DNA from: Boswellia sacra
Lineage: Eukaryota > Streptophyta > Magnoliopsida > Sapindales > Burseraceae
Assembly (NCBI GenBank): GCA_013180625.2
Contig: SNVD02006216.1
Location: forward strand, 143,501 to 207,500
Reading direction: 5' to 3'
Length of the DNA: 64,000 nucleotides
Shown here: positions 15,048-26,119 of the stretch, in pieces
Layout: the number at the start of each line of letters is the position of its first letter
Position numbering within the stretch: position 1 is the stretch's first letter
Translations under genes and position numbers: made by a program
The notes under the pieces: generated by a model
The model's database searches: none
What the model was told of the DNA's origin: nothing
The model's input: the letters and a program-made list of their open reading frames with translations, nothing else

Positions 15048-15799
15048 TTTCTTCGAATTGGAGAGTTAACCTGACAATCAAATAATTAAAATAATATCAA
15101 GTTAGATTAGCATTCCACATAATATTTTTAGTAATCCAGATGGAAAAAAATGTTGATTTATGAGAAAAACAATTTCATTGGATTATTTTTCCCTGGATTA
15201 AAATCTTGCTCGAGTTGAAAGAAAAGTTTCTGTTGATTGGAATGAAAATTTTCAGATAAAAATTGTACGTTTTTATTAACTTTGAAAAAGTTCTCCTACT
15301 GAACTTATTTATTATCTGCAACTATTTTAGGAAGAAGTTGCCAAATTTCATCATATAAAGCATGAGAAGAGCATTGCACTGTTAATGCGTTTTTCACCAC
15401 ATAAGAGTCGAATGAAGTTCACAATTAATAATACCAAGTCATGCTATATTAATAAAGATATGTTTGCTCTCGCGTAACTATAGTTGTAGTGGCATCTCAA
15501 ATTCTTTTAGCCAAAAAGAAAATATATTTGATGACAAAATTTCGATGATCTTGTATAATGTCTACAGTACGTTATCCATAGCTTCCTTATTCTTAAGAAT
15601 ACTTAATAATTTCTATTTTAAAGATACGTAAAAAGTAAAGATAACATTTTGTATGCAATATTTTGGCAACGACTATTATGTTGTTAAGATTAAATTAACA
15701 AGTCAAACTCTGAACAGGAATACCAAAAAAAAAAAAGGAGAGAGAAAGAGGAATATTTTTAAGTAAATGAAAACATAACTTTGTTTTGTATAAATGTTG

Positions 15800-16137
15800 T
15801 ATGGTTGTATTGTATTAAGATTATTCCTCTCCCAACACCAGTTGTCCTTTCTCATCAAAGAGTTTGTAGTTACCTTCTATAACCTTGGAGTGCTCAAGAC
15901 TCCCTCTGAAAAAGTTTTCATGTTAGGGCATTTTTCCACAATTAATTCCTCTAATGATGGGAATCTGAAGGTGTGATTACCAGAGTAGAAGCTTGTGAGA
16001 CTTTCCAAATTTATTAGTGACAACAACTTCAATTTGTTGAAAACAATTTCATTGTTCGCTGCATCTTCCTCATCATTTGCTACTACTTCTACCGTCAAGT
16101 TGCAATTTGTTATTGCAATTCCTCTCAATTTCACCAA
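15800..16137 (-). pseudogene. CC-NBS-LRR remnant, a second LRR terminal module
   Basis: On the minus strand this piece reads VKLRGIAITNCNLTVEVV, LKLLSLINLESLTSFYSG and FPSLEELIVEKCPNMKTF, then SEGVLSTPRL followed by a TAG where the family normally carries a codon for Gln; past the stop the frame continues with WERNNLNTI, the usual end of the domain. It is the same terminal module as at 14341-14470, so two ends of the LRR domain lie in tandem. Either two neighbouring genes decayed together or one LRR region was internally duplicated. Not functional. Confidence 0.75.
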
Positions 16138-16139
16138 GC

Positions 16140-18055
16140 TGGGCGTTTAAAGATCAATGAGACAATGTTAACTCCAAATAATTCGGCTAAATGTCTAGTA
16201 AAATTGGATCTATGAGCATCTAGCAAATTGCTCAAACTAATTTGCCTAAATTACACATTCTGCTATATTTGAAAAATTAATCTAGTAAAATTGTTATTAT
16301 ACCATTGGATAAAATTACTTAAAAGAAAGGTATATCTATCTCTAGTAAAATTCCTAACAAAATAAAAAAAAATTGTGAAGAAAAAAAAAATCAGCCAACC
16401 CCCAATTGCTGACTTTTAAACCATAAATTTTTGAAAAGTATATATTATTTTGAAGGCCCTGGCTAGTAAGACCATTTAACCCGTTTTCAGATCCAAATTT
16501 TCGTGAGGTTTTTGTCACCCCAAACCCAACCGAAGAGTCGAAGACTAATATATAGTGCAACCTAAGTCAGACAAAACAAATTGGAGTGAAACATAATTAC
16601 ACTTGAATATGAAATAATAGAGCTGTTATACAATAGTCTGATTCACACTAAATTTAGACTATTTTATAGTTAGATTGAGAATGTTAGTGGTTTATGATTT
16701 AGATTGGGAAAATTATAGTGTTAATGAATAGTACTTGAATTGTTTGTGTCATCGAGTCTAGCAGTCGCGTTGCCGAATAGAATCAGACACTTCTGGACTT
16801 CAATATAATTTGGACCCACTTGCCCAGCTTAATTATTATTTAATATTTCCATAAAATAAAAGTTGGTCAAAACAGTAAGGAGTTGTTTATCGTTGTTTAA
16901 TATTTTCTTCGATATTAAAATTACTAAGAAGGTTTAATTTATAAGGTAATAATTAGAGTTTCATGGGCAACAACATAGTTATCTATTGATAGTTTACAAG
17001 GAACTAATAGACGATGACACTTTAATTTATTACCATAAAACTTGAATTATACAATTTTTATTGTACTTCTATTCATCAGTTATTAGTCTAATGACTCTGT
17101 TGATTTTGTGGTATTTTTCAAATTATAATAATATTTTATTAAAAATTTTAACTTTTAAAAGTTATAAATAATTGGAACAGTAAACACATTGACGTGCAAA
17201 GAGTATTATATTAGATACATTTAACCTTCTCGAAGCGAAAAAAGTAAAATCAAATTAGAAATTGAATTGTAGCAAAAGTACCTTCGCCAAAGCTTTTTCT
17301 TTCTTATTTATTCAATCAAAATAGTAAGAGTATTATTTGTATCAGGTATATTGCCATTTCTCTGTCTCCAAAAAGAAAACTTGTGCTTAGACTCCATATT
17401 AGATAGGTCATAAGACTTCAAGATTCTTCAATTTCCACATTATCAAATAGAATTTTTATTTAGTTAATATAAAAAGTTTTAATATAATAATTTAATTGGT
17501 TAGTCGAAAAGGATAGGTTTAAGGATCCAGAGCGTCCCCCAACACTCAATTTAAGTGAAGATTTAATGTACTTTGGTTTTGTACTTGGTTAACGGTGAAG
17601 GTTGAGATAGATTTGGTTATATGTGGTAAGATGTGACAGATAAAAAAAATTTGATGATCTTGACGAGCTAACTTGTGCTTTAGTAAATCTGATTTTGATA
17701 GTGCTATTGATTTCTATGATTTCTATGACAAAAACTTATCAGAAACTGCTTGATCATTTTTCTAATGAATGAAAACACCATACGACGCTAAATAGTAATG
17801 TGATCTCATTTAGATATATTGTGTTAACAGCTTCGTAAGTGTGTGAACTACTTCTTTTTTCAATGCGGAATAAGCAAATCGTGAAATTGCCAAACATGTA
17901 TGCTTACAAATTGAAATAAATTGAAATATATTAAAGTCTTAGTATGTCCATGACATTTCTTTTTCTTTTTTAAAAAATAATTTCTTTCTCCCATATTATA
18001 TAAAAAGTTGTTATTTGCTTGCCTTTTCGTTAAACAATGACACGGGAATATCAAG
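16140..18055. other. AT-rich spacer inside the decayed resistance-gene region
   Basis: Roughly 1.9 kb between two LRR blocks, rich in A/T runs. I find no LRR or other recognisable protein likeness on either strand. It may be former intron, intergenic DNA between two decayed genes, or old insertions that can no longer be recognised. Confidence 0.45.
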
Positions 18056-18059
18056 CCCC

Positions 18060-19302
18060 TTCTTCAAACTGACTTTATTGCTGCTGCTTCAGTACTTGTT
18101 CCTTTCTTCTATTTATTCTCTGATGTCCTTGAGCAAAAGCTTATGAGCTGTGAAAGATTTCTCAGAGTCAGGGAGCATAAATGACTGAATTCAATCACTT
18201 CATTATGATCCAAGTCATCCTCTCCTTCAATAGCAAAAATCTCTTCCATATTATTGCAAAATTCCACATTAATTGTTCCATATTAATTGTTTCAACTTGT
18301 TGAAGGCATCTCATGGCGGAGAATGAGAAGATATTCTTCAGCTCATCACAAAAGCTCACAGTTATGGACTTTAAGTTGCAGAAAGATGTTGTTGCGAGTT
18401 AACCACTACATATCTTCTCCAAATTATTCAACCCCAAAAGATGCAGTGACTCTAAGAGGGGGAAAGCATTGGGAGACACCAAATCCAATGATTCAACAAT
18501 ATGGAGTAATTGAGAATTGCACGCGACAGAGAGATGATGATTTAATTGTTTAGATCCCTCTCTGTCTAATTCATAAACAACAGTTTTGACATGCTGCAAT
18601 ATCTTTAAATGTAGGACCTCAACATTTTTAAATATGCCCTGCGTTTCGTCCAGGCTTAAGCTATAATCGAGTTCCAGTGTTAACCTTCTTGAACTCTGAA
18701 ACTCAACTCCCTCGTAAGGGGAAACTCTTCCCATGCTTATTTGGTACCTTTCCAACTTTTTGGAGAAAAAGCCTTTGGGTTAAATCTTATCATCCTTAAT
18801 ACGTATTTCTAAGGTGGTCAGCTGGGATAATGCATCAACTTCTCAAGGCTAGCATTACTTCTTTCACCATTGACTTCTTCAACCTCCCATTGAATTCTAG
18901 AGTAGTCTTCCATATACAAGTCTTCCGATTGTGATAAACTTGATATAACTTTTTGTGCTATGACTTCAAGTGACCAACAACCGGTTAAATCTAACAACTT
19001 CAGCTGAGTTAATTGACTTATTTCTTAGGCAATTGCTTAATATGTGAATTACAAAAGCTGAGAATTTTCAGTCCCTTCAGCTCTCCAATAGCAGCTACGT
19101 TTTCAAGTTTACAATAATAAACCCCCAAACACAATGTTTGAAGGTTTACTAGGAGATTCAGTGATGATGGCAATTGAAATAACGACATCCCAATCAGATT
19201 TATAACTTTGAGGTTTGACATCCTCGTGAAAAAATTCTCATCAATCTGGAAATAAGTATCCCCAGTGCTCATGTAGAAAAATTCAAGTTTCGGAAATTCC
19301 AA
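18060..19302 (-). pseudogene. CC-NBS-LRR remnant, N-terminal part of the LRR domain
   Basis: Read right to left: FPKLEFFYMSTGD, MSNLKVINLIGMSLFQLPSS and LKGLKILSFCNSHIKQLPKK, then a one-base loss near 19020 that makes a TAA. In the shifted frame the text resumes with LTQLKLLDLTGCWSLEVIA and VISSLSQSEDLYME. Further on come FKNVEVLHLKILQHVKTVVY, NAFPLLESLHLLGLNNLEKI, a TAA near 18396, then SFCNLKSITVSFCDELKNIF and IEFSHLCSLTLRNLSQLIS. This is the standard order just after the NB-ARC domain in this family, but the NB-ARC itself is absent: likeness stops at about 19305, next to unrelated sequence and an asparagine synthetase fragment. Several stops and frame changes make it a pseudogene. Confidence 0.8.
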
Positions 19303-19915
19303 CCTTTAGGAGGCCCAGTGTTAATTTTGGCTCACCAAATCCTAGCTGAATTTGGTGTCAGACTTGGGGACCCGCGCTCTTACCCAAGGAAGATCGTGCT
19401 CTTGCGCAACCTGGTAGAGATGTTGAGCTCTTGTGCAACGTGAGTTACGCCGCTGCTCAGTGATAGAGAGAGACGCTTTATCTTCAGGTAACTTTTATTG
19501 TTTCAGCTTATTAGTTAAAACTAAACTATAATACTACTTGTTTTGATGTAAGTATATTTTCAAAGGTTTACAACATAAAAGAATATAATGGCCATGATTT
19601 TGTATATGGTCTATTATAATGATTTTCAGAACATAAAAGCTGGTGTGTTGACGTCAGATGGTTACTCTGTCAAAGAAATTGACATTGGCTTTGATGTATG
19701 ACATTTGTACAACATGGCAATCTGAAAAAGATCTGTTTGGTATGCACTTTAATTGCTCAAATGGTATCTCAAACTTACAAATTTCGATGTGTTTGAGACA
19801 AAGTTGGATTTTAAAAATCCTGTATTTGTTGTTTCTAATTCTTTCTTCTGGAGATTCTATTAGTTTCTCTCTGAATTTCCTTTTAGTTCATTGACTTTGA
19901 TATTTCATTTTTCAG

Positions 19916-20738
19916 GGTTCCCCAGATTTAAAAGCTGCAAGAGAGGTAGCAGATTATCTTGGAACCCGTCACCATGAGTTTCACTTTACTGTTCAGGTAA
20001 TCTTCTGTTTTATTGGAAAGTACTGGAAGTAGGATCTATAATATGTGCCCTTAGTACTGAAAAAGTACGTCTACTCTTTTTGCTGCCATATCAGGAAGGA
20101 CTAGATGCTCTTGAGGAAGTCATTTACCATATTGAAACATATGATGTGACCACTATTAGAGCTAGCACTCCAATGTTTCTTATGTCTCGGAAAATCAAAT
20201 CTTTAGGAGTGAAAATAGTTATATCTGGAGAAGGTTCAGATGAAATCTTTGGAGGTTACCTATATTTCCATAAGGCACCAAACAAAGAAGAACCAAGAAA
20301 CATGTCGAAAGGTATTCTATCCGCATGAGGCTTTATTCACTAGTTGGCCTGATTTTCTTATATTTCATTGTTCTGATAGCAGCTTTCATGATTCAACAGA
20401 TTAAGGCTCTTCACCTTTATGACTGCTTGAGAGCAAATAAATCAACTTCTGCGTGGGGTGTTGAAGCTCGTGTTCCCTTCTTAGATAAAGAGTTCATCAA
20501 TGTAGCAATGAGTATAGATCCGGAATGGAAAATGGTATAGAACTTATTCACCTCCAGTATTACATTATATTCTTGAATTTTGTATTGTACAGAAATTCAT
20601 GTTTATGATTGTAATTGAAGGCAACTGTGGAATTTTTATTTTTCAGTTAATCGTAGTGAATCAACTAGATGGGATTTTATTTTCTGTTAATGATAACCAA
20701 CCATCTGCTGATCACAGGTCAAGCCTGATCTACTTTGG
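19916..20738 (+). pseudogene. Asparagine synthetase (glutamine-hydrolysing) fragment
   Basis: Four exon-like pieces with good splice sites: 19916-19996 (GSPDLKAAREVADYLGTRHH), 20095-20311 ([18 protein letters not shown], then [20 protein letters not shown]), 20400-20534 ([19 protein letters not shown], then [20 protein letters not shown]) and 20718-20738 (start of the next exon). These match the C-terminal ATP-dependent synthetase domain, which makes asparagine from aspartate and glutamine-derived ammonia. The N-terminal glutaminase domain, the exon with the SGGLDSS ATP-binding loop and the C-terminal exons are missing. The second piece lost five bases after KAPNKEE, shifting the frame. A transposed or truncated copy, not a working gene. 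Confidence 0.85.
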
Positions 20739-20739
20739 G

Positions 20740-22435
20740 TGAGAAATTTGAAGTTATGTTTCTAAGTATTATATCCATAACTTTAACAAATCATTTTGAT
20801 TCCACTGTCAGTATTCATTTTGTAATTCTTGCAATTTTTATTTTGTAGATGACATGCACCAACTTCATCCTACAATTTTAAGGTATAATCATCTCTTTCT
20901 ACAATTTTATACCTTGAATTTTTTTTTTTGTTTAATTTCATAGGGACTAGATATATATCTGCATGCATTTTTGTAGTTTTAGTTTGATTAGAACTGAAGC
21001 TGATTGTGGTTATTATAGTTTGACAAGAACTACAATTGCTTACATATTTTGTTATTTTAGTTTCACTAGATCTAAAACTGTAGGAACTTTTTATTTCATT
21101 GCACTGCTTTATCTTTTTCATTCTTGGACAGAATTCTGTATGAATTTCCATATGCTTAATTATTTATGTTTATTGTGCAATCATAATTATTATGTGGTTG
21201 ATGCCGAATGTTGAGTGGATTCTGTTGTGTGAATGAATGTTTGATTTTGTGCAAGTCAGATTGATTTTGTGCAATCATAATGAATGAATGATTGACAGTG
21301 TAATGCAAAATGTCTAAAGCTTTCCTCTTGTTGTTATTATTATTATTATTTTTTTAAATTGTTCTACTGCATGGAAAAAGATGGGTATTGTTAAATGTCA
21401 CTTTTGTTATGCAGAATCAAGACTCCTGTTGCTCTGATCCTGTAGCTGAGGTGCCAAGTTAATCGTACAGATGATTGTTAATAAGTACTGTAATAAATGA
21501 AGTTATCAATATAAAAATTACATATATTTTCTATGCTAGTTACCGCTGTGTTTGTATCTTCTTCGTGATCTTCACTGCAAGCTGGATTACTTCACTTCTC
21601 CAAGCAAACAATCATCTCCCAGATGCTGGAGTGCTGCTGGTTTTACCAGCATGACAGTGGAAGAATTCTTGAAAGAAGTTAAGCCAATTTTTCCAAGTTT
21701 TAAGAGGCAATTCTAGTGTGCAGTTTGTATCCTAAAAGAAGGTATGACCAACATTTAGTTTGGTTGGACATAAACTGAGGGCAGTACTTCTATACTCTTA
21801 TAATTGTAAAACAAACATATTGTAGGTGGTGGAACTTGTCAAGATCATTGGAAAGTGGAACCTGCTACTGCTGGGAATCCCGACATATGCAACTTTGTGT
21901 TTTCAAAATCTTCAGTGTCCACATTGGTCATTAAAGAAATACTTAGTTGTTTCAGTAAGGTGAAGTCTTGACTCTCACCCTTGCTTCTTGAGGACCCTCA
22001 CACCAGCCATAAAACTCATATGTTACCAATTATGTGCAATCATGATTTATTATTTCACCTTAACTTTTTTCTTCCTTTGAATTTTTTATTTTAATTTTTG
22101 AAAACAGATGTTAAATCTTTCTGACATCCAAGTGGACAAATCAGTTCTCTCAAATCTGCTCCAATCACTACAGCCAGGCAAAATATTGGATTCAGTAATT
22201 TCAGGCATACAACCCATCCTTTTACCTGGGACATTTGAGTACTTTTATTGCGGTGCTTTTTCATTTCTAGAAGATGTCCTGAATATAGGTATATTATTTC
22301 CTCTATTTCCTGATATTTTTGTTGCTTCAAATTGTTCATGGTATTACATTTGCAATAACATCTACTTCCTGTAGCATGTTCTTTCTCCTTTATGGTGGCC
22401 TCAGAATCTCTCCTTACTCCTCCTCTGTAACATCC
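20740..22435. other. Intergenic DNA with an unrecognised short open frame
   Basis: After the asparagine synthetase fragment I see no recognisable gene. A continuous frame at about 21580-21716 (+) reads CKLDYFTSPSKQSSPRCWSA, then GFTSMTVEEFLKEVKPIFPS, and ends KRQF before a TAG; its composition looks protein-coding and it may be the last exon of an unidentified gene. The sequence from about 22110 on may belong to the pararetrovirus-like remnant that follows, but I could not place it. Confidence 0.4.
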
Positions 22436-23070
22436 TTTAGACAGACTCTTTACTCCTGTCTATCCTCCAACCATCTTACCCAAAACATCACAAGAATTAA
22501 CACAACCAGACCTTACTTTTATTTTTTGGGGATAGTTCATTCTTCCTAAGAAATCAACATCCTTCACCACCAAAACCTTCAAAAAAGAAGCCTCTTTCTA
22601 ATAAAAAACCTCAACCAGATCCACCAGCCCAACTTACCATAACTCCTAATCCAATCACCACATATCTCCAAAACCTTACCATAGAACCTCAAAATTCAGA
22701 ACAATCTTCTTCTACAGAAGATGCATCTCACCATGAAAAGTCAGAAAATTCTAAAGAATTTGAGAATTCTGATTCTGATCTTGAAGTTCTTCCCATCATG
22801 ATGCAAACTGGAGATGGTGATCCTCAATCTTCTTATACACATGCTACTATGCAAGATCCTTCTGATGAGGATGAATCTATTGAGGATACCATTCATACCA
22901 ATGAGCCACCTCATTGACCTTCTCATCATGAGACTCCTTTGTTTACTTTTCATGATTGCAGTATTGAGCAGCTGAGAAAGAGAATTCATAAAATGACATC
23001 TTGGTGCAACACAGAGATGTGACATTTTGGATCCACAGTTAAAGGTGTTATTCTTGATTTCGTAGCAAGA

Positions 23071-23877
23071 ATGACAGGTTCTTTTCGAGAATGGTGGTTA
23101 AAACTCAAAGATTACTGCCATACACAGATCGTGGGCTCTCTAGATATTAATCAGTTCATGTTCCACATCTATTCAAAATTTCTGGGTAGTCCTACTCATG
23201 TCGAAGATAAAGCAAGAGAAGAATTTTTCGAGCTAAAATGTTGTTCCTTCAAGCCTAAGCATATTCAACGTCATTTCAAGAAAGTCCGTGAAAGATTCTA
23301 TCTCATTGAAGGATTAGATGATTCTAGTCTCAAGCAGGCTTATTTCAATCAACTTCCAGATCCTCTTAGATCAGAAACTCTGAGATTTATTGCCTCTAGA
23401 GGCATGACCCTTTCTCAAGTATCTTGGGAAACTTATTCCAATTTGTGCTTCAACAACTTCAGAAGCTTTGCAATAGCTCCAAATTTCTTACTGAATACAG
23501 CAATCTTCAAAAGAAACTTGGAAAAGTTTGACAAAGACCAGATCTCAAAATTGAATGCAAAGGGGAAAAGACTTGTCTTTGTCCGCCAAAGAAGAAAAAG
23601 TACTTCAAAAAGTTTCAATAGCAATCTTCTTGGTCTAAGAAAGCAAGAAGATTCTTTCGGCGAAAGAAAACAAAGAAGAAATCAAACAGATGCTATATCT
23701 GTAATCAAAAAGGACATTTTGCAAAACAATGTCCTCAGACAAAAAAGAAAGACAAGGTCTTTCATACCATCTCTCAAATTACAAGAATCTCTTATACAGA
23801 CGACGACCTTGAATCAATTTTCTCAGAACAAGAAGCAGAAGATGAAGACACTCTTTTATGATCAGTCAGCCAGATGA
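23071..23877 (+). pseudogene. Coat-protein-like ORF of the pararetrovirus remnant (broken)
   Basis: A 268-codon open frame. Near its start is a Gly/Ser-x-x-x-x-Trp-Trp segment followed by a helical region and FLGSPTHVEDKAREEFF, a pattern I associate with the coat/gag core of solendo- and petu-like caulimovirids. The C-terminal third is Lys/Arg-rich. The zinc knuckle (CYICNQKGHFAKQC, about 23.68-23.73 kb) is encoded in a different frame from the core, so a frameshift separates the two. In-frame stops at 22917 and 23020 cut off the upstream acidic part. Non-functional as it stands. Confidence 0.5.
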
Positions 23878-23959
23878 TTCTCCAAAATAAGAGTTCTATG
23901 ATTCTTATGAAGCTCAACCAATTGCCATATAGCCAACTTGTGAAATCTCAAGCTTCATC

Positions 23960-24574
23960 GTTCCTATTGTGCCAGTCATAATAAGAATATCCAAGTTTGA
24001 CAAGCCAATCAATTTGCTCGCCTTAATTGACACTGGAGCTGTAGCCTCAATTCTCAATCCAACTGTTCTTCCTTCAGAATATTAGCTTTCTCATCGGCAA
24101 TACTTTCGTGCTGCAAACAATGAGGTTTTCACTATAGAACTCATCATCCAAAAGGTACATCTTGAAATTTTTCCAGGATTATCTTTTGCTCATAAATTTC
24201 TAGGTTCAACCTTGCCAAATAAAGACCTTGTTATAGGTTTTGATCTTTTGGCCCAGTTTTTCACAAAAAGAGCCCTCATTAAATCAGATAGGCCTAGGTG
24301 CAAAAACTATTTTCATCTATGGGTTAAATTAGATCTGTCCTATTATCATGAAATGTTCAAACCCTCTTTGGAAAAACTAGAATTCTTCATTTCTCTTCCT
24401 TTCAAAAAGAATGAAGATGTTAGCTTTACAAAAGCTAGCCATAGAGGAATGAGTCCTGAACAAAAGAATAGTCAAGACAAATCTCTTCAGATTATTCCAA
24501 TAATTCACATGGTGCGTCCTACTACTCCTCAACAAATCAAGTGGAATTCCTTCCTCCTGAAGTTCCAGTTTTGA
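23960..24574 (+). pseudogene. Aspartic protease region of the pararetrovirus remnant (broken)
   Basis: The frame carries NLLALIDTGAVASILNPTV, with the retroviral-type aspartic protease signature DTGA at 24029-24040, and further on LPNKDLVIGFDLL, which fits the protease's second conserved region. A TAG at about 24085 interrupts the domain. In a caulimovirid or LTR-retroelement polyprotein this domain precedes the reverse transcriptase. Here no reverse transcriptase motif follows before the next unrecognised ORF at 24616. Confidence 0.55.
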
Positions 24575-24615
24575 TGGCAAACCAATGTCTCGAATAGTCT
24601 CATCATCAACAGACG

Positions 24616-25466
24616 ATGGAGTATCAGGCTAAGATCCTCACTAAACATGGTCCATTCCCTCTTGGGAGTGTAGAAATTCATCCAGATTTTTCATACATGA
24701 AAATTTATCAAGTCAGAAATGTTGAGAAAGATTTCAATTCAAAAGTCTTATGGTTCCTTTGGTATCTCATGCGGCAATTTTCAATTAGAATTGAGTTCAA
24801 TCTCAATTACATGCTGAACAAAATGGCTCACACAAGCCTTCTGCATGGTCACAAAACCCTCAACACTCCTTTGAGATGTTTCCACATTTTTCTTGAATGG
24901 TTTCATCCTCTTCATGGTGAAAAAATCAATTTGAGTATCAAAGACAGAAAAGTTTCAATCTTCGAGGCCAAAGAGCATCACATCACGTGATCTATATCTT
25001 CAAAAGAACAAGCATTACCACTAACAAAAATTTGCAGTTATTTTCTCATGTGCAGGAATATAGCTTGACTCCATATAACCTTGCACAGCAATGTGAATCC
25101 TATCCACAGGAATTCACAGAATTTCAAAGAAGAATTTCAGAAATTAATTCAAGGATCCCTCCTCAGGTTTGGCCATCCATTGAAGATGATGCACCTTGGG
25201 AACAATATTCTTCAGAATACTCCTATCAGCTCAGACAATATAAAAAGGTGTATTATTCTAAGCACAAACACGTGAAAAAAAAGGAGAAAGTTCTCGATCT
25301 TAGCAAATCCAAGAAGATCATAGTCAATCATATCCACCATACTTTCAAGATTCGTAAGATCTATACAGCCTGGATGACTCTTATCTCCAGAACCTTTTGG
25401 AAAAAGAGTATTCGCCAGCTCAAACAAAAGACAAAGAAGATGACATCCCACAATTTGACATGTTGA
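24616..25466 (+). pseudogene. Two unrecognised open frames at the end of the pararetrovirus remnant
   Basis: Frames at 24616-24990 and 24987-25466 together code for a hydrophilic, Lys/Tyr/Gln-rich protein. I do not recognise either. Visible features: YQAKILTKHGPFPLGSVEIH early in the first, PQVWPSIEDDAPWEQYSSEY in the second, then a strongly basic C-terminus. They lie where some caulimovirids carry a translation transactivator, but I see no motif that proves it. Alternatively they are parts of a polyprotein next to the deletion that removed the polymerase. Confidence 0.35.
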
Positions 25467-25549
25467 CATGGTGGAACCCAGATAGTGATGATGACTTGGA
25501 TAAATATCCAAGAATTTCAAACATCACCACTTCTCCAAAGTGATAAGGA

Positions 25550-25960
25550 TGATCTTTTAAAGCCAAAGACTAGGTGACATTTGTAAAATAACTTTATATG
25601 AAGTAGCTTTTAGCTTTTGTCCTATTAGGTATGCTTTTACCTTTGTCCTATATGTAAAGGATAAGTATCTCATCTTGAGAAAATTGATACTTATCATCTA
25701 GGGAAAAGTGTCCATAGAAAGAGTATCCATGCCTCCAAAGAGATAAGAATCTTATCTCTTTTATCTTGTAAAAGTTGTGCCCAATGAAAGTGTGTACAAG
25801 TGTCCTGTAAGCTTGAGAGGTACCCAGCCCTCTCCTATTATAAATAAACGCTCCAGCTTCTCCTTTTCAAGAGAGAGAGAGAGAAGGAAGAGAAGGGAAG
25901 AGACAGAGAGCTTACTCCAAAACACTTCTCATATTATTTCTCATATTACCATCTTCTATC
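25550..25960 (+). promoter_or_regulatory. Promoter-like end of the pararetrovirus remnant
   Basis: A non-coding stretch with a clear TATA box (TATAAATAAA, 25839-25848), followed about 20 bp later by a GA-rich leader (25868-25915). The layout, a pyrimidine-rich patch, TATA, then a purine-rich leader right after the last ORF, resembles caulimovirid intergenic promoters. No activity can be read from sequence alone. Confidence 0.4.
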
Positions 25961-26017
25961 ATAATACTATCTTAAAACACTTGTGTTATTCTCCCTTCAC
26001 AGCTTGCTTTACCTCAT

Positions 26018-26110
26018 TTTTTTTTTGTAACCGAGGTGTCTGGCCCAGCTTATGCGCACCACGACTAATCCTCGGAGGAGACTAGCGCAACCACAACCCA
26101 CTGTCACGGT
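26018..26110 (-). mobile_element. SINE fragment, Au-like 3' region
   Basis: A run of T (26018-26026) is followed by GAGGTGTCTGGCCCAGCTTA and GCGCACCACGACTAATCC. On the minus strand this reads GGATTAGTCG...GTGCGC...AAGCTGG then a pyrimidine-to-A tail, which I recall as the 3' part of the widespread plant Au SINE family. No tRNA-type A or B box is visible, so only the 3' part would remain. The family name is from memory and unverified. Confidence 0.35.
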
Positions 26111-26119
26111 CTCCCACTT

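Larger units (their letters stand above)
22440..25960 (+). mobile_element. Endogenous pararetrovirus-like (Caulimoviridae-type) remnant
   Basis: An old, broken viral-type insertion. In order: an acidic Ser/Glu-rich region (22.56-22.92 kb), a coat-protein-like core with a WW motif (23.03-23.6 kb), a CCHC zinc knuckle reached only after a frame change (about 23.68-23.74 kb), an aspartic protease with its DTGA active site (24029-24040), two open frames I do not recognise (24616-24990 and 24987-25466) and a promoter-like end with a TATA box (25839-25848). Stops and frameshifts interrupt every part. No reverse transcriptase or RNase H motif is visible where it should follow the protease, so the polymerase seems deleted. 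An LTR retrotransposon is the alternative, but I see no LTR pair; the coat-like motif and the TATA-plus-leader end favour a caulimovirid. Confidence 0.55.

Noticed and set aside
22741..23025. 94-codon minus-strand ORF
   Set aside because: Shadow of the acidic plus-strand viral-type frame; reads as an Arg/Met/Ile-rich artefact.
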